Positions 6,375-14,737 of a DNA stretch of 14,821 bases are shown piece after piece (the first letter of the stretch is position 1; each line of letters opens with the position of its first letter). The notes below the pieces were generated by a model, which was given only the letters and a program-made list of their open reading frames with translations, ran no database searches and was not told the DNA's origin. This stretch comes from Actinomycetota bacterium (GTDB lineage: Bacteria > Actinomycetota > Nitriliruptoria > Nitriliruptorales > JAHWKO01). The stretch is taken from contig JAHWKO010000058.1 of NCBI GenBank assembly GCA_019347855.1, forward strand, positions 1 through 14,821, in the 5' to 3' direction. Position numbers and translations under genes: made by a program.

Positions 6375-7750
6375 TCCCGCTGCGACTCGACGACGTCGCC
6401 GCCGCGACCGGTGGCGAACGCCGCGGGGACGACGTGCGCATCCTGGAGGTGACGACCGACTCGCGGTCGGTGCCGGACCGGTCGCTGTTCGTCGCGCTGC
6501 GTGGGGACACCCACGACGGTCACGACCACATCGCAGGGGCCATCACCGCGGGCGCCGTCGCGTACGTCGCCGAACGCTCCGCGGACGTCGACGCCCCGGC
6601 CGTCATCGTCGACGACACCTGGCAGGCCCTCCGCGACATCGCGGGCACGGTGCGCGACCAGGTGGACCCGACGGTCGTCGCGGTCACCGGCTCCGTGGGC
6701 AAGACCACCACCAAGGACCTGATCTCGGCGGCCTGCGGTGCGGGCCGACGGACCGTTGCGGCCCCAGGCTCGTTCAACAACGAGGTCGGCGTCCCCCTGA
6801 CGTGCCTACTGTGCCAGGACGACACTTCGGTGCTCGTCATCGAGGTCGGATCCCGCGGCCTGGGGCACATCGCCGACCTGATGCCCCTCGTGCGGCCCGA
6901 CATCACGGTGGTCACCGCCGTCTCGGGGGCGCACCTCGAGATGTTCGGCGACCTCGACACCGTCACCCGGGCGAAGGGCGAGCTCGTCGAGGCGACCGCG
7001 TCCGGCGGGGCGGCGGTCCTCAACGTCGACGACGAGCGAGTGGCCACGATGGTCGACCGCACCGACGAGGACGTGCTGTGGTTCGGACGGTCGTCCCAAG
7101 CGGACGTGACGGCAGAGGATGTCGAGCTCGACGCGCTGGCACGGCCGAGCTTCCGGGCTCGGACGCCGTGGGGGGACAGCGACGTACGCCTGCCACTGGC
7201 GGGGGAGCATCAGGTCGGCAACGCGCTGGCTGCGCTCGCGGTGGCGGGTCGGCTCGGCGTCGACGTCACCGCGGCCGCCGGGGCGCTGGCGGACGCCCAG
7301 GTGTCCGCCTGGCGCGGTGCGATCTCCAACGCCGGCGGCGTCACCGTCCTCAACGACGCCTACAACGCCAACCCCGCCTCGATGCGTGCGGCGCTGCGGG
7401 CGCTGACCGCGATCCAGAGGCCCGATGCGGGACGGACCTGGGCGGTGCTCGGCGTGATGGCCGAGCTCGGACCCACCGCGGACGACGCCCACCGGGAGAT
7501 CGGGGGAGCGGTCGCCGAGCTCGGCATCGACCGGTTGATCGTTGTGGGTGACGAGGCGTCGGCGATCGCGGACGGCGCACGGTCCGCGGGGATGCCCGCG
7601 GACCACGTCCGACGTGTCGCCGACGCCGACGCAGCGGCCGAGGTCGTCGCTCCTGACCTGGCGTCTGGTGACGTCGTCCTCGTGAAGGCGAGCCGGGTCG
7701 GGGGGCTCGAGGCGGTCGCCGACCGCATCGTCGAGGAGCGCGCGACGTGA
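6371..7750 (+). CDS. murF: UDP-MurNAc-tripeptide:D-Ala-D-Ala ligase MurF
   Basis: MurF finishes the cytoplasmic precursor by adding D-Ala-D-Ala. The 459-residue product has the N-terminal substrate region (TTDSRSVPDRSLFVALRG) and the P-loop VTGSVGKTTTKD with K111. SFNNEVGVPLT, the HLEMFGDLDTVTRAKGEL block with the family lysine, and NDAYNANPASMRAAL (328 onward) follow. The SVGKTTTKD loop and the NDAYNANP block separate MurF from MurE, C and D. Length is normal. ATG 6371 overlaps the murE stop, and its own stop overlaps the mraY GTG (GTGA). Confidence 0.95.
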   Translation: MIPLRLDDVAAATGGERRGDDVRILEVTTDSRSVPDRSLFVALRGDTHDGHDHIAGAITAGAVAYVAERSADVDAPAVIVDDTWQALRDIAGTVRDQVDPTVVAVTGSVGKTTTKDLISAACGAGRRTVAAPGSFNNEVGVPLTCLLCQDDTSVLVIEVGSRGLGHIADLMPLVRPDITVVTAVSGAHLEMFGDLDTVTRAKGELVEATASGGAAVLNVDDERVATMVDRTDEDVLWFGRSSQADVTAEDVELDALARPSFRARTPWGDSDVRLPLAGEHQVGNALAALAVAGRLGVDVTAAAGALADAQVSAWRGAISNAGGVTVLNDAYNANPASMRAALRALTAIQRPDAGRTWAVLGVMAELGPTADDAHREIGGAVAELGIDRLIVVGDEASAIADGARSAGMPADHVRRVADADAAAEVVAPDLASGDVVLVKASRVGGLEAVADRIVEERAT

Positions 7751-8784
7751 GAGCGATCCTCGCCGCCGCCGCGGTCGCGTTCCTGGCATCGCTGGTCGTG
7801 ACCCCGCTGATCATCCGCTACTTCCGGGACCGCGGGTTCGGGCAGTTGATCCGCGAGGACACCACCCACCACGCGTCGAAGGCCGGGACCCCCACGATGG
7901 GTGGCACCGCGATCGTGCTCGCCGCGGTCGTCGGGTACGTGAGCGCGCGGATCTTCGGGGTGCGGTTCACCCCTACGGGTCTGCTGGTGCTGGGCACGTT
8001 CGTGGGGATGGGGTTCGTCGGGTTCCTCGATGACTTCATCAAGATCCGCATGAACCGCAACCTCGGGCTCAACAAGACCGCCAAGTTCGGCGGTCAGGCG
8101 CTGATCGCGTTCGCGTTCGCCTACCTCGGACCCAACTTCGGTGGGGTCGAGCGGACGTTCTCGTTCGTGGGGTCGTTCGGGCCCGACGAGCTGCCCCTCT
8201 GGATCTTCTACGCCTGGGTGTTCGTGATGCTCGCCGGGACATCGAACGCGGTGAACCTCACCGACGGCCTGGACGGTCTGGCGGCCGGGTCGAGCATCCA
8301 GGTCCTCGCGGCCTACGTGGTGATCGCCTTCTGGCAGGCCCGGAACCCGGGCTTCTACGCGGTGCCCGAGGCCGAGGCGTTCGACATCGCCGTGATCGCC
8401 GCCGCCACGATGGCCGCGTGCGCGGGCTTCCTCTGGTGGAACGCCCCCCCGGCACAGGTGTTCATGGGGGACACCGGCTCGCTCGCGCTCGGAGGGCTGC
8501 TGGCCGCCCTCGCGATCAGCACGAACACGCAGTTCCTGCTCGTCACCCTCGGCGGGATCTTCGTGATCGAGACGATCAGCGTGATGGCCCAGGTGTTCTT
8601 CTTCCGGGTGTTCGACCAGCGCGTGCTGCGCATGGCGCCCCTGCACCACCACTTCGAGATCCTGGGGTGGCAGGAGACGACCGTCATCGTGCGGTTCTGG
8701 ATCCTCGCCGGGATGGGGGTCGCGGTCGGCCTCGGGATCTTCTACACGGAGTTCCTCGCCGCAGGCGGAGCCGCCAATGGGTGA
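7747..8784 (+). CDS. mraY: Phospho-MurNAc-pentapeptide transferase MraY
   Basis: MraY is the integral membrane enzyme that transfers phospho-MurNAc-pentapeptide to undecaprenyl phosphate, making lipid I. The 345-residue product is strongly hydrophobic, consistent with the family's ten membrane segments. It shows GTPTMGG near residue 50, the Mg-binding LDDF with D95-D96, NLTDGLDG at 170-177, NAPPAQVFMGDTGSLALGG, and the HHHFE histidine block at 300-304. Start GTG 7747 is in a GTGA overlap with murF, with GAGGAG at 7733-7738 eight bases upstream. The 3' end overlaps murD by 8 bases. Confidence 0.96.
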   Translation: MRAILAAAAVAFLASLVVTPLIIRYFRDRGFGQLIREDTTHHASKAGTPTMGGTAIVLAAVVGYVSARIFGVRFTPTGLLVLGTFVGMGFVGFLDDFIKIRMNRNLGLNKTAKFGGQALIAFAFAYLGPNFGGVERTFSFVGSFGPDELPLWIFYAWVFVMLAGTSNAVNLTDGLDGLAAGSSIQVLAAYVVIAFWQARNPGFYAVPEAEAFDIAVIAAATMAACAGFLWWNAPPAQVFMGDTGSLALGGLLAALAISTNTQFLLVTLGGIFVIETISVMAQVFFFRVFDQRVLRMAPLHHHFEILGWQETTVIVRFWILAGMGVAVGLGIFYTEFLAAGGAANG

Positions 8785-10162
8785 GCACCCGTTGCCAGAG
8801 GTCTCGCGTGCCCTCGTCATCGGTCTCGGTCGGTCCGGCCGGCCCGCGGCCGAGGCGCTCGCGGCCGCTGACGTCGAGGTCATCGGGGTGGATGTGCGCG
8901 AGGACATCGACCGGACCGAGGACCTCCGGGGCCTCGGCGTCGACGTCCGGGCTGGCGTCGACGACGAGGCCACCGCGCGGATCGTCGCCCAGGTCGATCT
9001 GGTGGTCCCGTCGCCCGGCGTGCCGGAGAACTCAGAGGCGTTGCGACGGGCCGCAGAGCTGGGCGTGCCTGTCTGGTCGGAGCCGGAGCTGGGGTGGCGG
9101 CTCGCCCGCCGGGGCTCCGGTCGCGATCCCGACGTGATCGGCATCACCGGCACCAACGGCAAGACCACCACGACCGAGCTCACCGCGGACATGCTCACGA
9201 CCGCCGGGCTCGAGGCGGTCGGGTGCGGGAACCTCGGGCACCCCTTCACGGCCGCCGCGCTGGAGGCTGGGTCGGACACCGTGCTCGTGGCGGAGCTGTC
9301 GTCGTTCCAACTCCGGTTCGCTCACAGCCTGCGCCCCCGGATCGGGATGCTGCTGAACCTCGCCCCCGATCATCTGGACTGGCACCCCGACGTCGAGGCG
9401 TACGCCGCCGCCAAAGCGCGACTCTGGCAGGCACAGGAAGCCGGCGACTGGGCGGTCGCGAACGCGGACGACGAACGGGTCGAAGCCGTCGTCACGGCAC
9501 ACGCCCCGGGACGCACGGCGTGGTTCAGTACCCGGCACATCCCCGAGGTCGGTGTCGGGTTCCGGGACGACCGCTTGGTCGCTGCGCTCCCTGACGTCCA
9601 CGGTCCTCTGCTGGAGACCGGATCGCTGCCGCTGCGCGCCCCGCACCACCTCGCGAACGTCGCTGGGGCGGCCTGTTGCGCGCTACTGGCCGGCGCCACC
9701 GCCGAGGCCGTGGCGCGGTCGGCCCGTTCGTTCCGGCCGGGACGCCACCGGATGGAGGTCGTGGCGGACGGGGACATCACGTGGATCGATGACTCGAAGG
9801 CAACCAACCCCCACGCGGCGGCCGCGGCCCTCCGGGCGCACCGTGACCGACCGACCGTGTGGATCGCCGGCGGGCTCGCCAAGGGGGTCGACCTGGAGCC
9901 CCTCGCCGAGGAGCTCACCGGCGTCCACCACGCCGTCCTGATCGGCGAAGCCGCCGAGACGCTCGCCGGCATCGCATCGGCCGCCGGGGTCGACGTGACC
10001 CTGGCTGGTTCGATCGAGGAGGCCGTCACGGTCGCCCGACGCGTCGCCCGATCCGGCGATGTCGTGCTGCTGGCGCCGGCGTGCGCGTCGTTCGACCAGT
10101 TCCGTGACTACGTCGAACGCGGGCAACGCTTCGCCGCGGCGGTCCGAGCGGAGACGACCTGA
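8777..10162 (+). CDS. murD: UDP-MurNAc-L-alanine:D-glutamate ligase MurD
   Basis: MurD adds D-Glu to UDP-MurNAc-L-Ala with ATP. The 461-residue product begins with a Rossmann-like VIGLGRSGRPAA, followed by PSPGVPE, the P-loop ITGTNGKTTTTE with K129, and GNLGHPF. NLAPDHLDWH (194-203) and DDSKATNPHAA (338 onward) complete the set; the last block is a MurD hallmark. Length is normal. ATG 8777 lies inside the mraY 3' end, with GGCGGAG at 8765-8770 six bases upstream. The stop shares one base with the ftsW start (TGATG at 10160-10164). Confidence 0.95.
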   Translation: MGEHPLPEVSRALVIGLGRSGRPAAEALAAADVEVIGVDVREDIDRTEDLRGLGVDVRAGVDDEATARIVAQVDLVVPSPGVPENSEALRRAAELGVPVWSEPELGWRLARRGSGRDPDVIGITGTNGKTTTTELTADMLTTAGLEAVGCGNLGHPFTAAALEAGSDTVLVAELSSFQLRFAHSLRPRIGMLLNLAPDHLDWHPDVEAYAAAKARLWQAQEAGDWAVANADDERVEAVVTAHAPGRTAWFSTRHIPEVGVGFRDDRLVAALPDVHGPLLETGSLPLRAPHHLANVAGAACCALLAGATAEAVARSARSFRPGRHRMEVVADGDITWIDDSKATNPHAAAAALRAHRDRPTVWIAGGLAKGVDLEPLAEELTGVHHAVLIGEAAETLAGIASAAGVDVTLAGSIEEAVTVARRVARSGDVVLLAPACASFDQFRDYVERGQRFAAAVRAETT

Positions 10163-11349
10163 TGGCCACCGAACACGTCAGCGCGGACAACCCCGTGGCA
10201 CGGATCGGGCGCCGTGCGGTCATCGCCGTGCGGACGCGCCGCTCGGGTCCGTGGACGTCGGAGGCCGGTGTCCTGGCCACCGTCATCGCTGCGCTCGTCG
10301 TCCTGGGTCTGGTCATGAGCTTCTCCGCGTCGTTCGTGGACGCGGCCGAGACCGGCGACCCGTTCGGGATCTTCCGCCGTCAGCTCGTGTGGGCGGCGGT
10401 CGGCGTGCCGCTCTTCCTCCTGGCGGCGGCCCTCGACCCCCAGGTGTGGCGCCCCCTCTCGTGGCCGCTGATGCTCGCCGCCCTCGCCGGACTGGTCATC
10501 GTCCTGCTGCCGGGTGTCGGGCTCGAGGAGGCTGGCTCCCGCCGGTGGATCCCGCTCGGCCCCATCGTGGTGCAGCCCTCCGAGGTCGCGAAGGTCGCGA
10601 CGTTGCTCTGGCTCGCTGACGTCCACACGCGCAAGCGCGATCGGGGACTGCCCCTGGAGGATGAGCTCAGCCACCTCCTCGTCCCGGCGCTGCCTCTACT
10701 GGCGCTGGAAGCCGGGCTCGTGATGCTGGAGCCCGACCTCGGGACCAGCCTCCTCCTGTCGCTGATCGTCGTGCTCGTCCTGTGGCTCGAGGGCATCCCC
10801 CTGCGGGTGCTCGGCGCGATCGGGGCGGTCGGCGGGGTGCTGACCGCGGCGGCAGCGATCCTGGAGCCGTACCGGTTCGCGCGGATAACGGGCTGGTGGA
10901 ACCCCGACGCGGACCCGCTGGGCAACGGCTACCAGCTGCTCCAGTCCCTCTACGCGCTCGGATCCGGCGGGTGGTTCGGTCTCGGGCTGGGATCCTCCCG
11001 CGGCAAGTGGAACTTCATCCCGAACCCGGAGACCGACTTCATCTTCGCGATCATCGGCGAGGAGCTCGGCCTCGTCGGCGCGTTCGTGGTCCTCGTGCTG
11101 TTCACCGCGCTGCTCGTGCTCGGTCTGCGTATCGCGCGACGAGCGTCGGACACGTTCGGCCGGCTCGTCGCGTTCGGGGTCACAGGCTGGATCGTGGGAC
11201 AGGCGCTCGTCAACATCGGTGCCGTCACCGGGTTGCTCCCGATCACCGGGGTGACGCTCCCGCTGGTCTCGGTGGGGGGGTCGTCGCTCGTGTCGACCCT
11301 CCTCGCGCTCGGCATCCTCGTCGCGATCGCGAGGAGGGAAGCCGCATGA
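10162..11349 (+). CDS. ftsW: Septal SEDS peptidoglycan glycosyltransferase FtsW
   Basis: FtsW polymerises lipid II at the septum as partner of FtsI. The 395-residue polytopic product has a basic cytoplasmic N-terminus of about 36 residues, then many hydrophobic segments. SEDS landmarks are RRWIPLGPIVVQPSEVAKV (QPSE at 138-141), LEPDLGTS (190-196), GWWNPDADPLGNGYQ, and PNPETDFIFAIIGEELG. D292 is the expected catalytic aspartate of the extracellular loop. GLLPITGVTLPLVSVGGSS follows near the end. Position between murD and murG, and co-occurrence with FtsI, support FtsW over RodA. GGAG at 10150-10153 serves the ATG at 10162. The stop overlaps the murG ATG. Confidence 0.93.
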   Translation: MATEHVSADNPVARIGRRAVIAVRTRRSGPWTSEAGVLATVIAALVVLGLVMSFSASFVDAAETGDPFGIFRRQLVWAAVGVPLFLLAAALDPQVWRPLSWPLMLAALAGLVIVLLPGVGLEEAGSRRWIPLGPIVVQPSEVAKVATLLWLADVHTRKRDRGLPLEDELSHLLVPALPLLALEAGLVMLEPDLGTSLLLSLIVVLVLWLEGIPLRVLGAIGAVGGVLTAAAAILEPYRFARITGWWNPDADPLGNGYQLLQSLYALGSGGWFGLGLGSSRGKWNFIPNPETDFIFAIIGEELGLVGAFVVLVLFTALLVLGLRIARRASDTFGRLVAFGVTGWIVGQALVNIGAVTGLLPITGVTLPLVSVGGSSLVSTLLALGILVAIARREAA

Positions 11350-12500
11350 CCGACACGAAGAGGACCGTGCTGTTCGCGGCAGGAGGAACGGCCGGCCACG
11401 TCTTCCCCGCGGTGGCGGTGGCCCGCGCCGTCCAGCGGGTCGATCCGGGCATCGAGCCCGTGTTCGTCGGGACGAGCGACCGGCTCGAGGGCCGCCTGGT
11501 GCCCGCGTCCGGGTTCGACCTCTACCACATCGATGCCGTCCCCGTCCCCCGCCGCGTCACCCTCGGACTGTTCAAGGTGCCGATGGCGATCCGGTCGGCC
11601 GTCCGCCGGTGCGAGGCGATCATCGCCGAGACCGCGGCCGTGGGCGCGGTCACGTTCGGCGGGTACGTGAGCTTCCCGCTGGCCCGCGCCGCACACCGGG
11701 AGCACCTTCCCCTGGTCATCCACGAGCAGAACTCCGTACCCGGTCTGGCCAACCGGGTCGCAGCGCGCTGGGCTGATCGCGTCGCGGTCACCTTCCCCGG
11801 CTCCGCGGACCGGTTCCCGCGCCCCGAGAAGGTCGCCGTGACCGGCAACCCGGTACGTGAGGAGATCCTCGACCTCGACCCCGCGACCGCTCGCCCCGCC
11901 GCGCTGGAGCACTTCCGGTTGAAGGAGGACCGGCGAACGCTGCTGGTCTTCGGGGGGAGCCAGGGGGCTCGTGCCCTGAACCAGGCGATCGTGGGCACCT
12001 ACGGCCGGTGGTCGGCCCCCGACCGCTTGCAGGTACTCCACGCGGCTGGCCGATCGCTGCACGGCGAGGCCGCGGCCGGTTGGGAGAACGCCCGGGCCGC
12101 GGGTGACGGCCCGCTCGTGCGCTGCGTCGACTTCATCGATGACATGTCGCTCGCGTACGCCGCGGCCGACGTCGTCATGTGCCGTGCCGGCGCCACGAGC
12201 TTCGCGGAGCTGACCGCCATCGGGAGAGCATCCGTCCTCGTCCCCCTTCCACACGCGACCGCCGACCACCAGCTGCACAACGCTCGGGCGCTCGAACGCG
12301 CCGGAGGTGCACGGGTCATCACCCACGATGATCTGTCGCCCCGGGAGCTGGTGCGGACGATCGAACCCCTCTTGGAGGACGACGACGTCCGGTCGACCGT
12401 CGCGGCGGCTGCGCGGGCGTTCGGGCGGCGGGACGCGGCCGACAACGTCGCGCGCATCGTGCTCGGGGAGATCGGGACGATCACGAGGAGCGCGACGTGA
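11346..12500 (+). CDS. murG: Lipid II synthase: UDP-GlcNAc transferase MurG
   Basis: MurG is a GT-B glycosyltransferase on the cytoplasmic membrane face; it adds GlcNAc to lipid I to make lipid II. The 384-residue product carries the N-terminal Gly-rich loop GGTAGHVFPA (13 onward, H18 in the active site), VTFGGYVSFP, IHEQNSVPGLANR (H126) and TGNPVR. It also has FGGSQGA (202-208), CRAGATSFAEL with the UDP-sugar-contacting E288, and PLPHATADHQLHNA. The A in GGTAGH, where many phyla have G, also occurs in other actinobacterial MurG. Start ATG 11346 is preceded by GAGGAGGG at 11331-11338, one of the strongest ribosome binding sites in the window. Its stop overlaps the murC GTG (GTGA, 12497-12500). 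Confidence 0.95.
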   Translation: MTDTKRTVLFAAGGTAGHVFPAVAVARAVQRVDPGIEPVFVGTSDRLEGRLVPASGFDLYHIDAVPVPRRVTLGLFKVPMAIRSAVRRCEAIIAETAAVGAVTFGGYVSFPLARAAHREHLPLVIHEQNSVPGLANRVAARWADRVAVTFPGSADRFPRPEKVAVTGNPVREEILDLDPATARPAALEHFRLKEDRRTLLVFGGSQGARALNQAIVGTYGRWSAPDRLQVLHAAGRSLHGEAAAGWENARAAGDGPLVRCVDFIDDMSLAYAAADVVMCRAGATSFAELTAIGRASVLVPLPHATADHQLHNARALERAGGARVITHDDLSPRELVRTIEPLLEDDDVRSTVAAAARAFGRRDAADNVARIVLGEIGTITRSAT

Positions 12501-13894
12501 CCATCGATCTGGCTTCGGGATCGCGTCACATCCACCTCGTCGGGATCGGCGGTGCCGGGATGAGCGGCATCGCCAGGATGCTGCTCCAACGTGGCCACGA
12601 GGTATCGGGATCGGACCGTCAGGAGGGTCGGGCGATCGAGGGCCTCCGTGCGATGGGGGCCGAGGTCAGGATCGGCCACCACGAGGATGCGGTCGGCGGC
12701 GCAGAGGTCGTGGTGACCTCGAGCGCGATCGACGAGGACAACGTCGAGCTACGGGTCGCCCGTGACAACGACATCCCGGTGCTGCACCGCTCGGAGATGC
12801 TGGCGGCGCTCATGCGCGGCCGTCGGGAGGTGCTGATCGCCGGCACCCACGGCAAGACGACGACGACCTCGATGGCGGTCGTGGCGCTCCAGGCCGCGGG
12901 GGAGGATCCGAGCTTCGCGATCGGTGGCGCCCTCAACGAGGCCGGCTCCAACGCGCACTCGGGCTCGGGGGACATCTTCGTGGCGGAGGCCGACGAGTCC
13001 GATCGCTCCTTCCTGGCGTACACACCGGACATCGCCGTCGTCACGAACGTCGAGCTCGATCACCCGGACGTGTTCGAGGATCTGGCGGATACCCGCGACG
13101 CGTTCCTCGAGTTCCTCGCGCGGCGCTCGGATGACGGCGTCGCCGTGATCTGCCTCGACGATCCCGGGAGCGCCGACCTGCTCGGGTCGATCGACGGTCG
13201 CGTGGTGACCTACGGCGAGGACCCCGCGGCGGACGTCCGTCTGATCGTGGAACGCAGCGACGGGTCCGCGGCCGCCCAGCGGGGGAGGTTGCGATCCTCG
13301 GGCGAGGATCTCGTCGCGTTCGAGCTCGCGCTCCCGGGGGCGCACAACCTCCTCAACGCCACCGCAGCGCTCACCACCTGCTGGCGCGAGGGCGTGGACC
13401 TCGAGGCCGCCGCGGGTGGACTCGCGTCCTTCACCGGCGCGCAGCGGCGCTTCCAACGGCTCGGCGAGGTCGACGGCGTCGAGGTCATCGACGACTACGC
13501 CCACCATCCCACCGAGCTGCGAGCCACGTTGGGCGCCGCTCGGTCCGTCGCCCAGGAGCGGGTCGTGCTGGTCGTCCAGCCGCACCGGTTCTCACGAACC
13601 GCCGCGCTCGGGAGGGAGCTCGGGCGCGCTGCGGTCGGCGCGGACGTCGTGCTCGTGACCGACGTCTACGGGGCCGACGAGGATCCCGTCCCCGGGGTCA
13701 CCGGCGAGATCGTCGCCGAGGCCGCTCGCGAAGCCGGCGCCACGGTGCTGTGGGAGCCCCACCTGACGGGGGTGGTCGAGCGCCTGGTCGAGACCGTCCG
13801 AGCGGGCGATCTCGTGCTCGTGACGGGAGCCGGTGACGTCAACGAGGTGGGTCCCCGGCTGCTGGCCGCGCTGCGTGGGGAGGACAGGTCATGA
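12497..13894 (+). CDS. murC: UDP-MurNAc:L-alanine ligase MurC
   Basis: MurC starts the stem peptide by adding L-Ala to UDP-MurNAc. The 465-residue product has HLVGIGGAGMSGIA, VVTSSAI, and the P-loop IAGTHGKTTTT with K120 (the THGKTT form is diagnostic for MurC). VAEADESDRSF, NVELDHPD, IDDYAHHPTELRAT (332 onward) and QPHRFSRT follow. GTG 12497 overlaps the murG stop, and GAGGAG at 12485-12490 lies six bases upstream. No murB or ddl follows; ftsQ comes next directly, as in typical actinobacterial clusters. The stop overlaps the ftsQ ATG (ATGA). Confidence 0.95.
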   Translation: MTIDLASGSRHIHLVGIGGAGMSGIARMLLQRGHEVSGSDRQEGRAIEGLRAMGAEVRIGHHEDAVGGAEVVVTSSAIDEDNVELRVARDNDIPVLHRSEMLAALMRGRREVLIAGTHGKTTTTSMAVVALQAAGEDPSFAIGGALNEAGSNAHSGSGDIFVAEADESDRSFLAYTPDIAVVTNVELDHPDVFEDLADTRDAFLEFLARRSDDGVAVICLDDPGSADLLGSIDGRVVTYGEDPAADVRLIVERSDGSAAAQRGRLRSSGEDLVAFELALPGAHNLLNATAALTTCWREGVDLEAAAGGLASFTGAQRRFQRLGEVDGVEVIDDYAHHPTELRATLGAARSVAQERVVLVVQPHRFSRTAALGRELGRAAVGADVVLVTDVYGADEDPVPGVTGEIVAEAAREAGATVLWEPHLTGVVERLVETVRAGDLVLVTGAGDVNEVGPRLLAALRGEDRS

Positions 13895-14646
13895 CGGGGA
13901 TGGACTCCCGCATCGCCAAGCGTCGCGCCCAGGTCCGCCGGGCGCGGATGCGTCGACGCCGGCGTCGCACGGTCATCGGGGTGTTGATCGCCGTGTTGGT
14001 CGCCGCGGGTGTTGCGATCGAACGCAGCCCACTGGTCGAGCTCGCCGAGATCGAGGTCTCGGGAGCCGACCGCGTCACCGCCGACGAGGTGCGCGTGGCC
14101 GCCGCGCTCCCGCTGGGGACCTCGACCCTCCGGCTCGACCTCGCCGCCGCGGATCGTCGCGTCGAGGAGCTGCCATGGGTCCGGTCCGCTGACATCCGGC
14201 GCCGTGATCCGCTGACCGTCCGCATCACGATCCACGAGCGCCGACCGGTGATGACCGTGACGGCAGGGGGACGCAGCGCCCTGGTGGACGCCAGCGGCAC
14301 GGTGCCGGGCCGCGGGGACGATGATCGCCTGCCGGTCCTGGCGTTGCCCGACGGCCGCCTCCCGCAACCGGGGGAGAGCTTGCGCGACCGGCCGGCCGCG
14401 TGGAACGCGCTGGCCGTCTACACCGGGCTCCCGGGACCGTTGCGACCGCAGGTCGTGCGGGTCGAGGCGACCGGTGCCGACGAGGCCGAGCTGATCCTGC
14501 GGTCGGGCACGCGGGTCCGGTTCGGCCGAGCCGACCGCATGGACGAGAAGGCTCGCACGCTCGGGGCGCTGCTGGGGGAGCTCGACACGCCGGCGCAGAC
14601 GATCGACGTCCGTGCGCCGAGCAACCCCGTGGTCGTGCCGGGGTGA
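13891..14646 (+). CDS. ftsQ: Cell division protein FtsQ
   Basis: FtsQ is a single-pass scaffold that recruits FtsL and its partner to the divisome. The 251-residue product starts with a very basic cytoplasmic tail (26 residues, with six consecutive Arg at 21-26). One membrane segment follows at about 27-43, then a POTRA domain at about 50-120 (IEVSGADRVTADEV, LPWVRSADIRRRDPLTVRITIHERRPV), and the FtsQ-type beta domain with a closing DVRAPSNPVV segment. ATG 13891 overlaps the murC stop, with GGGGAGG at 13877-13883 seven bases upstream. The cytoplasmic tail is short compared with many actinobacterial homologues. No gene follows within the last 175 bases; ftsZ is expected next. Confidence 0.9.
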   Translation: MTGMDSRIAKRRAQVRRARMRRRRRRTVIGVLIAVLVAAGVAIERSPLVELAEIEVSGADRVTADEVRVAAALPLGTSTLRLDLAAADRRVEELPWVRSADIRRRDPLTVRITIHERRPVMTVTAGGRSALVDASGTVPGRGDDDRLPVLALPDGRLPQPGESLRDRPAAWNALAVYTGLPGPLRPQVVRVEATGADEAELILRSGTRVRFGRADRMDEKARTLGALLGELDTPAQTIDVRAPSNPVVVPG

Positions 14647-14703
14647 ACCGTCGGGGCTTCCGCGCGGTCCCCGGGCGGCCCGGTCGTTCGTCGGCCGTCC
14701 GGC

Positions 14704-14732
14704 TTGACGCTCCTCGGCCCCGCGTCTACCTT
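14704..14732 (+). promoter_or_regulatory. Probable ftsZ promoter
   Basis: TTGACG at 14704-14709 is followed after exactly 17 bases by TACCTT at 14727-14732 (TANNNT pattern). The elements have the same -35 hexamer and spacing as the proposed mraZ promoter. Initiation would be near 14738-14740. A dedicated promoter between ftsQ and ftsZ is common in actinobacteria; ftsZ itself lies outside the window. Confidence 0.6.
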
Positions 14733-14737
14733 CCACC

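Noticed and set aside
7360..9279. Long minus-strand open frame of 639 codons opposite murF, mraY and murD
   Set aside because: It is a shadow of three conserved genes, and its translation is rich in Ser/Arg/Pro or His/Glu/Asp runs without family motifs.
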